NCBI GenBank assembly: GCA_034687125.1
Contig: JAQGBZ010000003.1
Location: 248,001 to 312,000, forward strand
Source of the DNA: Neelides folsomi
Lineage: Eukaryota; Arthropoda; Collembola; Neelipleona; Neelidae
DNA: 64,000 nucleotides
Direction of reading: 5' to 3'
Shown here: positions 27,306 through 42,930 of the stretch, piece by piece
How positions within the stretch are numbered: position 1 is the first letter of the stretch
Layout: each line of letters begins with the position of its first letter
Program-made: the position numbers and the translations under genes
The notes under the pieces: generated by a model
What the model saw: the letters and a program-made list of their open reading frames with translations, nothing else
Databases searched by the model: none
Told to the model about the DNA's origin: nothing

Positions 27306-27400
27306 AGTGGACAACATATTGAGAATGTTAAAGACATCCATTCGCGGCGAATTTAGACTAAAATCGAATTTTGAGTGTTTTTTTCTTTATCCACCCTCTG
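27238..27400 (+). repeat. Right arm of long inverted repeat
   Basis: Reverse-complement partner of 26832-26997. It encodes the same transposase C-terminus on the plus strand but has TAA where the left arm has CAA, truncating the frame at 27305. Confidence 0.85.
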
Positions 27401-27402
27401 TA

Positions 27403-30116
27403 GTATGGATTCAAATATGTTGTTTTCAACATAAAATAATAATATTACGAGTTAAATATCTTTAATATGAATATTATCAATTCTTCGTCGTTTTTAGTTT
27501 ACAAATTGAGGGGGAACCTCATGGGTCATGGGATGATTGGGGAGACAAACATACATTTAATTAAACGCACACCTCACATATTCACCTTTAACTTGGCTTT
27601 TTCAATAAAAACATACTCTTCGATTAATCAAAAACAAATTGATTATTAACATAAATTGTTAATTACAATTTATGATTCCGAGATATTTTATTTACTTAAA
27701 TATTCATTTAATTGAATTATTAAACGATCAAACATTTTAAAAGTCGCAGGTTCATTAATTCTCATTATTACATTACTCTTAAACTGTACATAATAATTTT
27801 ATGTTAAATAAACGTTTTACTTACAATTGGCTAATCTTTAACAGGCGGCTTTTGATTAAACCTACACATTCATTGTTGAATTTCATTCAACTGTGGCTGT
27901 ACAAAATAATGACATTTAAATAAAATATTTAATTAGTTAATGTATATTTGTTAAACATACTGTTGAAGACAAATTTTAATAATCGGGTTCGTCTATTCTC
28001 TTGCGCTTTTCCATTTTGGAATCTTTGGATTTGAATATTGAAATTGTTCAAATTATGTAATGGAAAATTATTAAGATTTATGAAAACGTTTGATTTGACA
28101 CAAATGTTGAAAGCTTCAATCTCGAATAAATCTATCCGCATTTTCACTCATTTCATTAAAGAGAATTTATTATCTAATTAGTAATAATTTATTTTAGTCT
28201 CAAATACTTGAAGTCCTCTCATGTCAGATATATTAGTATTTTTTGTTAAATACATTGTTTATACAAGAGCAAGCTTGTGCGTGTTTATTTCAAAACGACG
28301 TAAGAAATAATTGATAGGCACTTATGTATTTCGGAAAAATGTGTAGGAGAGTTATTAAACTCAAATGTTTATCATTGGCTCATTGGAAAGTGATCAATAT
28401 TAATTTATTAAATTTTTGAATGTGTCGAAGAATTGTGTATTTAATGTGTAATCTACCTTAATTATTTCATGTATGAGTATTATACTGATAGTGTATTATA
28501 AATTAATTTGGAAATGGAAGTGAATTTAGACTAATTGCTCACGCATTATTTTTTTTACTACATTTAGGTAAAATTGATTCTCATTAGATTTTTTTTAAAA
28601 AAAACTCAATAACTTAATGATAATCAAATCGTTCCAATTGTACAGCAACCTTTTAATTAGAGAAGTTTTCTTGATTATTTATATTATAAACATCCCCATT
28701 AGATGGGTTCATACATTATGTTGTACCTTATATCGAAAAATGCAATGATCAAATCCTAATGAATAGGTAATTGTAAATAATATAAATAATTACTTAAATA
28801 GTAGAATAGCACTTATCATTTATTTCATTGCATTCATATTTATGTAATATTGCATTGCAATATTGCTCTTATTTTTTTCTTTTCAATTGAATTTGTTCAA
28901 TTAATATTATTATTCAATCTGTCTGTAATAATATATTTAAAATGACTTTATAAATTAATAAATTATTTATTACTATACTTCAAAATTAAAAATACATGAT
29001 AAAGCTTTCAATTTGTCAAAAGTCAGTGATTGGAATTTCCCCTTATTTCCAATATTCAAATCCAATGATTCCAAAGAGTTCACAAATGAAAACCTTGCAA
29101 CTCATTTCCCATCTCATGCGAGTCTTAACCGATCTGAGTAGCGACATCGAAATACAGTCATTGTTAAAAATTATTTTAAAGATTTATAAATTTTTCAATG
29201 GGACATACTATATTTACTTCAAACGCAGATTTTATCATAAAATTTGAACACACATCATTATAATCTGTGTCTATTGATCTTTTGACAAATACTCTAATGA
29301 TTAATGATTTACATCTACGATACAATTAATGAATAATTGTATTATTAACGAAGAGAATTGGAGTGTGGAATATCTAATTATCATCCAATTTACCCAACAT
29401 TTCCGTTTTGAGGAATAAGGAAGAGGAAATTATTAATTAAAACGTTGTGACTTTAAGCACAAACAAATGGATTTGATAGAAATTCCCAATTTAAAAATTT
29501 ATAATTTAGTTATGGTTATAATTAAGCATGAACCATAAACGTAAATGAGTTGATTATTGGAAAACAATCTCCTCTTTCATTTAAAACGGAAATGATATTA
29601 AAAATTCTAGAGTGGGAGAGAAGATATATCTTAAATTGTAATTAGATCTTTTAGAGTTCCACATTCCGCTTCAATCATCAAAATAATAATGAAATAGTAA
29701 AAACTAAAAACAAAAACCTATATAATAATTTGTTCTATTTTCTATTAAACTCTGTAAACTTTTTTAACGTTTTAGAAAAAGGTAAAATAAAAAGGGATAT
29801 GTGAACCATTGACGTGAATGATTTTCATCACTGACATTGAGTGAATCAAAAGGGCGAAGCAGGAAAAGACAAATCTATGAAATTCGTCTTTCAACCTTTT
29901 GAAATTTCCAAATGATCTAATTTTTTCATTTAGGAATATTTATACGAGATTTATAAAAAGGTAGATTTGAAAAAGAATCATAGGAGTTGTAAGAAGACAG
30001 GAGATGGGGAACTTTTCACTTTAACGTTGTAGGTGTTTTTCCAATGGCGTACATTCTCATATGCTTTGTTAAAGAATTAATTAGATTAATTATTTTTCAC
30101 CATCCAATGGAGGCAC
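27403..30116. other. AT-rich intergenic desert between the transposon remnant and Ras
   Basis: About 2.7 kb without a supportable exon. It is strongly AT-rich with many homopolymer runs and holds the distal 3' UTR of Ras at its right end. Short open frames here have no coding bias or splice context. Confidence 0.5.
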
Positions 30117-33624
<3,508 letters not shown>

Positions 33625-34507
33625 CTTGTTCCGCTTTGCGAACTTGGAAAGGCCCTTTCCACTAATTATCACTGGCGGGGGAGAGGGATCGGGACTTTTT
33701 AGGATTTGGAGGCCTCCGAACTCGCCAACGTGAACCGGGAAACCCTCCTTTTGTCCAATCCTTTCATGTGACGTCCGGCGGAAGAAGAAACCGAAAAGTT
33801 TAACAAATTATGACAAGAGTTCCACACTCGTTGCCGGGCCGGCAAGATTCCTTGTTCCAAGGGCGGAGGTTCGCCGACGACAATTTTGTCTACCAATTTT
33901 AAGGATGTGCCTTCTCACATTTTCTGCATGTCACTACTGCATCGATCACTCCATCGTCACCCCGAACCACTTCCACATGTCGGAAATAAGGGAGGAGCGG
34001 GAAGTGTTGGTGGATGAGCCTCCGCGGCTCCGAAACGCTGTCGAAAGACTCCGATGCTTCCAAATCAAAGTCACCGTCTGACGTCTTTCACCCTTGTCCC
34101 AACCGCCACTTCCCACCCAGGACGACCGTACTGGATGACCTTTGAGATCCAAGGGAGGGATGATGGGAGCGAGGACACTCAACTTCCGGGAACGAGTTTG
34201 GAAGATAATTGACGGATTTGGAAGTGAGTTCGAATCACTTTACGCTTTTTCACGGGGAGAGCGGAAGTGAGTGAGCCGGGGGGCGACAGATGGCGTTTGG
34301 TCCCCTCCCCACTTCTTCCCCGCCTTTGCTTTCACTCCTTTTCCAAACTCCCCTTCCTTCCCCAATGCTTTCTCTTCCTTTGTTCTCCCCACTTTTACGG
34401 GCTATTTATCTTTTAACTATCAACCTTGGCAGTTTAATTATCGAGTTAGCAAATGATTCAAGTTAATTATATTTAAGTTTTCTTTGGGCTCATGAAGCAT
34501 AATTAAA
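33625..34507. promoter_or_regulatory. GC-richer divergent promoter and 5' UTR region between Ras and MSH5
   Basis: This 883-nt interval separates two divergent start codons. From about 33650 to 34330 base composition jumps well above the neighbourhood, with many CpGs and runs such as GAGCCGGGGGGCGAC. I read this as the Ras 5' UTR plus a shared promoter. No convincing conserved protein is encoded in it. Confidence 0.5.
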
Positions 34508-37500
34508 ATGTCACAACATTCTTTGCAAGAATTCATTCTGTCGAAACAAGAGGAATTGGGAGGATTTGAGGAAGATGAAGATGAAGAAAGGCAAATGGGC
34601 CATGTTATGTCAATTGTATGGGCAGGTGGAAAGGTAAGTGTTCTTTAAAATATTTAATTATACATAAATTAAATAACTAGATGAGAAAATTATACCATAA
34701 TTAAGTAAAAGCATATATAGTATGTTACATAATAAATAATATGTAATGACGCAAACTGACGAAAGCTTATTTGCAGATTGGTTTGGCACTTTATAACCTT
34801 GAAACAACTGAGATTTTGTATCTTCAAGATACACCTGAGAAGGCTCCAGATTTTTCGGTTTTACGTCTTATTTACGAGCAAATACACCCAAGGTTTGACT
34901 AATACTTATTTACTGATTATAATGCATAACAATAATATTTATAATGTTAATAATGTATAATAATTTTGTTGTTGAACATATAGTCTCTGGGGCATAGGTT
35001 GATATTTTTTGACCTTATTTCTCTAATCTAAATATTCTTAAATCTTAGGATCATTCTTGTTTGCATCAAGCAAGAAGAAAAGTTGGTGAACGTCTTAAGA
35101 GAAATTACAGGCAACACACTTGTCGAGACCACAGTTGAAGACGATCAAGTTACACCGGGTGTATCAAGGAATTCAAGAATGGGGAATCTGGAACCATCGA
35201 GTTCAATCCAAGTAAACTCTGTTAATACGAACAGTGTACAAAGTCAGCTTCGATTTCTGTCTATAAAAGATTTTGCACCCGACCCGGGTAGAGCTAGAGT
35301 ACTCGAAATCCGAATTCCAAGAGAGCCGAAAAATAATACTCCAGAAAACCACAAGCTTTTTATCGCTGATCTCATTCCACTCAATGAAAGAATAATGATG
35401 AGAGCACTAGGAGCCCTTGTCAGATTTATGGATCGAACGGTTGAAGATTTTCTCAAAATTTCATTGAGAATAGACCAGACACTACCAATTCTTGATGTTA
35501 AGCCCATTACAATGTAAGAAGCGGTACTTACGAAATTGTGCACATTTATTACAACATCATTGAATTGATCATTAAGATTTTTATTGGTATTTATAATAAT
35601 ACATTATTTGTTTTGTATACCAATAATTTTAATTTATAGGGAAAAACTTGTCTATGTTGAAAATTCTGCTTGGCTTGCACTTAATATATTCTCTCCAAAT
35701 CTTCCAATATATATGAAAGGAGAGGTGGGCCGCTTACAACAAGACAGAAGTCTCTTTTCATTTCTCAATAAAACGATGACTTTTCAGGGAGCCAAGTATG
35801 CATCATTTAATGTATTTACTTATTTTTAATTAAGCCAAATCAATATATTTTAAACTTACTATTTTATAAATAGGAAACTACGTATGATGCTTCTTCAACC
35901 AACCAGGGATTTGTCACTCATTAAACGAAGACACGAAGTAATGGAATTTGTTCGGAAACCGGTAAACGGTATTTTGCTTCAAGACATAATAGACCGAATG
36001 AAAGGAATTAAAAATTTCTCGGTAATCGTTAATATTTGTCCAATTTTCCAAGCTACAATTATACGTATTACAATTTGATACTGTATTTAATACCCAATAC
36101 ATACTATACTACATATGTACCATGTACTATGTTTTCTATCCTATTCACTACTTTTTGGAGATTCTTATACTGCGTAATTTAAATTATATATTCAAAAACA
36201 ATATCTTTATTTAACTTTATAGAGACTTTTGGCGAAGATCTCCATTGTTCGTGCCACGGTGCAACAATGGAAAGCGTTATACACATCTCTCACCAACGCT
36301 TTACTTCTTGGTCGACTTTGTTCAAAAAGTTCAACTATTGACATTTTCCAAGAAGTATGATCGGATTAATCTATCATTTAACCTTAAATAGTTAAATACA
36401 AATATTGGTATTTTTAATGTTATAAAATACATATTTAGATATCTACCATTGCTTCTGGAAGCGTATTCAATACGATAATTCATGAATTAACTCGTATCAT
36501 TGACTTTGAAAGCTCTCTGATTAAAAAACATCTCACTGCAAGAGCTGGGATATCTGAAGAGCTCGATTCAAGTAAAGTTTACAAATTTTCTAATATACTC
36601 AATTTTTTCTCAAATTAGTGCAATATTGATTTTTTAATATGTAATAGAGCACATAGAATAAACCTAGAAAGATATAATTTTTATCTTTTATAGAAAAGGC
36701 AGACATCGCTCAATTGCCCGAAATTATGGACATTGTGGCAACTGAAGAGCTAAATAAGCTTCCAACATGGGTCAAAAATACGTACGTTGCAAGTGGAACC
36801 GAATTTGGGTATCTTGTATCATTGGAATTCGAAGAAATAGGCGTGCCAGAAGATTCCAAAGTCAATCTGGGTGATTTGACTTATCAATTTAAAGAAGGTC
36901 AACGCTACTTTTACAAAAGTCCAAGAACAAGAGAAATGGATATTACGTTTGGAGATATTCAGCTCGAAATTCTCCATGTTGAGATTGATATTATTGTCCA
37001 ACTATCTGATTTCATTATGAAATATTCTGACATACTTTTAAAATTTGGGGAACTTATTGCTGAGCTTGATGCGTAAGACAATTTTTTAATGTTAATGAAA
37101 TGGAATGATATAAGAATCTTTACTAAAATTAAAATTTTTATGCAATATGTAACATTAGTATCAAATGCAGTATTTTGGCAATCTATGATAATTATTAAAT
37201 ATAAAAAGTAATATACAGATAATTTTACAGGCTTATTGCAATGGGAATCACTGCAGTCGACAACAATTTCATCAGGCCCAATTTTATTGAAAGTAACGGA
37301 ACGCTCATGATTCGAAATGGTCGTCATCCTCTCGTTCAATCCCTCCGCACTTTCACTCCCAATAGTACGGACTTCGCTGAGAAGATCATTGTACTCACTG
37401 GACCAAACGCAAGCGGAAAGAGCATTTATTTAAAACAAGTAGGATTGATTGTACTCTTGGCCCTTACTGGGAATTATGTACCTGCGGACGCAGCAAACAT

Positions 37501-38800
37501 CCCCACGTTTGACAGGATTTGTACAAGAATTCATGCAACTGAATCCATCTCTACAGGGATGTCGACTTTCCAAATTGATCTCATTCAAGTTAGAAAACCT
37601 TCCTACTTTTCTATTAAACTAAAGTTATTTTATCATGTTAAATATAAAGTCAATTAATCAAATTGATCCATTTAGATGTCCCATGCACTGAAAATGGGAA
37701 CAGGGTCTAGTCTTATTTTAATGGACGAATTTGGAAAAGGGACAGATAACATCAGCGGGATTTCATTGCTTGGTGCTTTCCTTAAGGATTTCCAAAACAG
37801 AGGAACCGAATGTCCGACTGTGTTTTGTTCCACTCACTTTCACGAATTGGTCGCTATAGTTCAACCTTGCGAATCAGTCTGTTATCAAACGATGGATTTT
37901 GAAGAAGTTGATAGATCCCTCGTTTTCTTATATAAACTTAAGCGTGGCGTATGTACATTTTCCTATGCCAATTTCATCGCGAGAAGATCTGGCATTCCAG
38001 AGACTATCATTGAGAGAACCAATCTAGTACGTCAAACTATTTACAAGTTATAACATACATTACATAAAAGTAACATTTATCTATTTATCTGTACCTGTAT
38101 ACAAGCACAAGTAAGCATTGTAAATGTTATTATTGTTTATTATGTAAATTTGATTTTTCAGTTTGATGACTACTTAAACGATCGAATGTGCGATCTTTCA
38201 AATCTTCATCTAACAACAGAAGAATGGGAAAAAAAGAAAAAGATCTATGTTGAACTTGGGGAGAAGTTCAATGACTTGGACATTGAAGACCAGCCACCTG
38301 CGGTAGTAGCTGAACGATTCTTAAATTACATTGATTCATTGAAGCAAAGACTGAGAGAAGAGGGTTATATGCCCGAGGAGCGAACAGAAACCCAAACGGT
38401 CGGAAATCTTCATTCTAGTCGCGAAATAACAAATGCTTCTTCTGATGAAGAATCAGCGTCTCAATATTCACATCACTTTCGACATGATCAAGGAAGTTCA
38501 AACAAACCTATTCAATACGAAGACTCATCTTCCAATGTGAACCTTCCTTTACATTCAAGTGAAAATTTCTATTTTACTCAATATCAGCCGTCTTATAGCG
38601 TTTCTTCCTTGAGATTGCAAAAGGATAGTAATTTTTCTACTCCTGACTCAAACTCAAACTCAGCCATCCCTTCCAACAGTCTTGATCTTGGGGATCCCGA
38701 TTTGTTCTCAGACTCCACTTCAAGCGATGCAACTCTACGATCAGTTGAAAATGAAATGTTTGAATTTGATTTTGATTCTGATGACGAATTCTTCAGCTAA
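34508..38800 (+). CDS. MSH5: Meiotic mismatch-repair homologue MSH5 with C-terminal extension
   Basis: MutS-family protein that with MSH4 forms a clamp stabilising meiotic recombination intermediates. Exons are 34508-34633, 34777-34892, 35049-35513, 35640-35795, 35874-36021, 36223-36354, 36439-36571, 36694-37072, 37231-37588, 37676-38026 and 38162-38800 (1000 aa; human about 834). MSH5-type features are the N-terminal VMSIVWAGGKIGLALYNL and ENSAWLALNIF. The ATPase domain has NGRHPLV, TGPNASGKSIYLKQVG (Walker A), ESISTGMSTFQIDL (signature), LILMDEFGKGT (Walker B) and STHFHELV. The mismatch-recognition domain I is absent, as expected for MSH4/MSH5. The last roughly 150 residues are Ser/Asn-rich and acidic, ending FDFDSDDEFFS, with no counterpart in vertebrate MSH5 that I know of. 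AATAAA begins 19 nt after the stop. Confidence 0.95.
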
Positions 38801-38818
38801 AGATAAGAAAAACTACAC

Positions 38819-38824
38819 AATAAA
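38819..38824 (+). terminator. AATAAA polyadenylation signal for MSH5
   Basis: Canonical hexamer 19 nt after the MSH5 stop codon, inside the 174-nt gap to the convergent RAD54 stop. Confidence 0.6.
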
Positions 38825-38866
38825 GTCTGAACAATTATTCATGATAAAGGAAAATAGCAATACGGT

Positions 38867-38872
38867 TTTATT
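38867..38872 (-). terminator. AATAAA polyadenylation signal candidate for RAD54
   Basis: TTTATT on the plus strand, reading AATAAA on the minus strand, 103 nt downstream of the RAD54 stop. If both this and the MSH5 signal are used, the two transcripts come within tens of nucleotides of each other or overlap. Confidence 0.45.
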
Positions 38873-38974
38873 ATATATTAAATTGTACAATTAAGTATAG
38901 TAGGATTAACTTGGAAAGTAGTAATTACTTTGTGTTTTTTATAAAATATTATTGTTCAATTGAATAGTTTAATA

Positions 38975-41754
38975 TTAAGGCACAATCACTTGTTCGTGAG
39001 AAACGTGATGGAAAACAAAGGAAATTACTCCAGCAGGCCAAATTTGTTTCAGAACGTTGTCCGGAAGTCCTTTTCTATCTCTGGTATGATTCCAATCACT
39101 AAGATCTGCAGTGCAATCAGAATTATCAGGAGGTTTCTTCACTTGTATCTTATTCACACATCTTTTGCACTGAAAAGACAAAATATATTATTTTATAAGA
39201 TTTATAATATATTTTATTTTTTGTAATTATTTAAATACAGTGTAGTATATTTATTAATTATAATTTAATATACATTACAATTTAATTTTGCATAAAGTAA
39301 GTTTATTAAACAGAGTGTTTATTATGGGAAAATGATTTTAATTACATTGAGTTGGTAATGAGTATCTGAATCCGTTTCTTCTTCGAGTTTAAAAAGTTTC
39401 TTTAACGTTGCAAGATCAAATTTTTTGCAAATTTGTTCTTCATTTTGATCAACAATAGAGGAAGATAGGGATTTTTTGTGATTCTGTCTTTGAAGAATTC
39501 GTTCTTCGAGCGTTCCAGTGGCTAGGAATCGGTAAACAAAACATTGTTTCTTTTGTCCATCTCTCCATACACGGGCCATCGCTTGAGCGTCATTGGCAGG
39601 ATTCCAATCGGGATCAAACATAATAAGGCGATTCGCTCCAATGAGATTCAATCCACAACCGCCAGCTTTACTGCTTAGCATGAACACAAATTCAGACCGA
39701 TTTTCTGGATCGTTGAACCGATCGACAACTTTCATCCGCTTCTTAATGGCCATTGTGCCGTCGAGTCGCGTGAAGCCATAACCTCTCAATCGACAAAGTC
39801 GCTCAAATAGATCCATTGTTTGGGTGTAATTGGATACAAGGACGATCTAAATAGGGGTTAAAACTATTTAAATAAAATTAATAAATAATTTTTATGAATA
39901 TTAAAATTTAAAAACCTTATCATCAGACGTGGATTTTACAACGGCTAGTAAAAGATCAAGTGCTTTGAATTTTCCAGATAACTCGACATCCAATTTCCCA
40001 TTAGGTGGCAACGACTCTTGAATCAAGTCAGGATGATTGCAAAGTTTTTTAAGAGCTGTGATCGCTGCGAGACTACTTGCGGATTTCCCTGAATGGCTCG
40101 TAAATTTTGCTACCAAACCCTTGAAAAGGAAAACTTGAATTATTTAAAATCGTTTATTTATTAAATTTTATAATTACGGGATACTCTAATGGTTAATTAT
40201 GATTAAACTAACTTTATAAAGCTCGCTTTGATTCTGAGTCATTTTACAGCATACGACCATCTCAACTTTTTGTGGAAGATATTTAGTAAGTAATAGAGCC
40301 GTTCTTCTAATTAAACACCTTTCCACGGTTGCTGTCAACTCTCTTAATTTGTCTTGTCCTTTTTGATGATCAGCATCACTGGCATTCGTATCACGACTTC
40401 TTACAATCGGTAACTCAAAATTCTTACGGAATTCCTAAAATAAAATAAATTTTTACAAGCACATTGTTACAATAAAGTCAAATATTTTGATAAACTCCAT
40501 TAATTCAATAAAAATGAAAATTACTTTGTCAGTTCCCAAAATTCCTTCATTGACAAAATGAACAAGAGAGAAATATTCAAGCAAATCATTTTGAATAGGT
40601 GTTCCACTCAAAATAACCCTTCTTTTACACTTAAGTTGAACTAAGGCAGCGTATGTTTGATTTTCTCTGTTTTTTAATCGATGACCTTCATCACAAATGA
40701 CAATTCCAATTTCTCCTCTTGTTAATGGAGTAGCATGAAGGCGGAATGTTTCATATGAAAGAATCAGAACTGGAACGACGACTCTTTTTGATATGATTGG
40801 AGCCATAACGAAACTCGCCAATTTCTTATCAATTTCCTCTTTAGTTCCTCCATCAATGGCCAACGTTAGAACCCGATTCGGACCAAGCCATTTTACAAAT
40901 TCATTTGCCCAATTCTTCACTAAACTTGAAGGTGCTACGATCACAGCGTTCTTAATTGATGGGTTTGATGGGCCTTGTCGACTTTGTTTTAATAACGTCC
41001 AAACGAGAGTAACAACTTGAAGAGTCTTTCCTAAACCTATTTTTATTTAAAAATCAGTTATTAAAATTTCCAGAATGTTTCTAACAACAATGTTTTTCAA
41101 GTGTTTTTCAAGAATAACATCATTTAATATTGCTTAATTATAATTACCCATTTCATCAGCCATAATGGCTCCAAAACTATTCTCTATCCGAATTCCAGAA
41201 ACGCATTCCCAAAGAAATTTAACACCTTCACGTTGATGAGGACGTAGGATTTTGGAAAGAATTGGATCAACTACAACATGAACTTCTTGATTTTCAGGTT
41301 TCTAAATATTTTTAATTATAATTAAACAATTTCTAAATGGTTTATTAATACATATTTTATGGTTTATTAAACAGTTTAAATCTTATAAAATCCATATGGT
41401 TAAATGTTTACTTACGATATTTTCAAGAAGAGTTCCGATGGGAAGTTCTGATGGATGGTAAAGGATAAGAGCAAAGGGTTCATCTGGATCATGGAGTGCT
41501 CTTTTCCCAGAGGTCTTTCGAATTCCAAGTGAGCGACTGTATGATCCTCCTTGATATCCTTTTATTGGAACTTTAAACGGCTTGTTTAAAGTTAATAAAG
41601 ACTTGATTAAACTCTCATGTTGACTTAATGGAAGCAAAGGCTCTCTTTTCTCTTCTAATGCTTCTTTGTCACATTTCGATTTTTTTCGACTGCTCGTTGG
41701 TAGTTCTTTGCCAGCTCGTTTCGCAATTTGACTCGGACAAGAACTTCGCCTCAT
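38975..41754 (-). CDS. RAD54L: DNA repair and recombination ATPase RAD54 (RAD54L)
   Basis: SWI2/SNF2-family translocase that works with RAD51 in homologous recombination. Exons on the minus strand are 41754-41416, 41301-41148, 41036-40525, 40434-40213, 40119-39916, 39846-39346 and 39169-38975 (708 aa; human 747). It starts [13 protein letters not shown], as RAD54 orthologues do, followed by [12 protein letters not shown] and RRALHDP-like [13 protein letters not shown]. Helicase motifs are [24 protein letters not shown] across a splice junction (about 160-168), [10 protein letters not shown] (about 280), [53 protein letters not shown] and [13 protein letters not shown]. The last exon encodes the RAD54-specific Cys-rich tail (CKRCVN...[11 protein letters not shown]). 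It converges on MSH5. Confidence 0.97.
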
Positions 41755-42419
41755 ATTATTAATTAATTAATCAAATGTTAAATAAACTCAACTTATATTT
41801 ATGACTATAATGTCAACTATATTTTTCATAAAAATGTCAGGAATTTGCGCTTTTAGCAAATAAGCTTATAACTATACATGTATCATTTCTTTTGGTACCA
41901 AAAGTTCTTAAATAATTAACCTTTTATAATTAATAATTATTTAGTTAAAATGAATTAAAAAACATTTTAAACAACAATGATCTATTTTCTATACACTTAA
42001 CAGTTTCTATTCTATGCTTTAGAGCGGTTTACCGCTTTTGTCAATAAAATTTCCTTTGTGAAATTCGCAGTTTTCAGTCTCGAGTTAATTTCATTGTTTT
42101 GATTAGTCCAAAGGCATTTCATTTATTCTCGAATAGAAATGAGAATCAGCAACGATATGCCTATTTAAATAAAGACTCATCTAAATATCGGTATTATCAC
42201 CGACAACTCAGATGGCAGATTAGTTCGTTTACTTTTCTTTGTCTTTTTTTCTCTGCCTTCTCAAACGAACATAATTAATGCTAATGTGGGTTTTGGCAAG
42301 AAAAAGAAACAAACTTTTGAACTATTTTAAAAAAGTTGGCGAGTTTGAGTTTGACATACGCTCATAGGGAAACGTTTTTTCGCAAATTCTTTCCCTCTCT
42401 TGCCTAATTCTTTATGATT
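41755..42419. other. Upstream region of RAD54
   Basis: About 660 nt of AT-rich sequence upstream of the RAD54 start that presumably includes its promoter and 5' UTR. No specific motif or gene is supported. Confidence 0.45.
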
Positions 42420-42930
42420 AAAAAATTGTGTGCGGCTCCATGCCCATAATGTGCCAGGAGCGGATCGTTCCTGTCCATCCCGACCTTCTGGCTAGGGTAA
42501 TACCCGAATCGAGTGGCAAATGCCAAACTCTGTGACATTGTCATGATGTTAAGAGGTTTGTAATATTAGTTCAGCCCACACTGTAGTAATAAGAGCTAAA
42601 TGTCGACGGATTACCTAAATACACTGATATTTTATAACTAAAGACCAGCAAAGGGCCGGGCTCCCGACGGTTTCGTAACTTTTATCCATTGTATGTCCTG
42701 GCCCGAAATCTGTCTGGGGGTTATGATTTTAAAAGTATCCGGGTTGGGGGACAGATATCCTACGGTTTGTACCATTTAATAGTTTTTAATGGAAAGAAGT
42801 TATCAACCAGTCGGGAGACTGGCCGATTGCTGGTCTCATTATGAAAATTGAAGTTCGGAACTTGTCATTCCGAAACTGTAGACGTCTGGAAGTTCTCGTT
42901 CTTTGAAAAATTGGAAGAATGGGCAGAGTA
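42420..42930. other. GC-rich structured island of unknown origin
   Basis: About 500 nt whose composition differs sharply from the AT-rich flanks, but with no open frame of useful length on either strand. It contains several inverted repeats: a 26-nt imperfect pair (42643-42668 with 42810-42835, 22 of 26 matched), CCAGTC-GGGA-GACTGG (42807-42822) and TTCGGAA-N7-TTCCGAA (42854-42874). It could be a retrotransposon untranslated region or LTR fragment, or a structured non-coding RNA. I do not recognise it as a tRNA, snRNA, RNase P/MRP or SRP RNA. Confidence 0.5.

Larger units (their letters stand above)
26832..27400. mobile_element. Fold-back Tc1/mariner remnant with terminal inverted repeats and TA target duplication
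   Basis: The element begins CAGAGGGTGGATAAAG and ends with its reverse complement, CTTTATCCACCCTCTG. TA flanks both ends (26830-26831 and 27401-27402), the target-site duplication of Tc1/mariner elements. The inverted repeat is far longer than a normal terminal repeat: about 165 nt on each side (26832-26997 and 27238-27400) is nearly identical in opposite orientation. Both arms carry the 3' end of a transposase gene, and about 240 nt of single-copy transposase sequence sits between them. At 569 bp it is non-autonomous. Confidence 0.85.

Noticed and set aside
33699-34182. Minus-strand open frames in the GC-rich region upstream of Ras
   Set aside because: Composition there makes stops rare on both strands. 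The predicted peptides have no domain or conserved start and fall where the Ras 5' UTR is expected.
34225-34242. GTGAGTTCGAATCAC, resembling a tRNA T-arm
   Set aside because: The pairing does not fit a true T-stem with a closing G-C next to the TTCGAAT loop, and no D-arm, anticodon arm or acceptor stem lies upstream. It is simply an AGTGA/TCACT palindrome.
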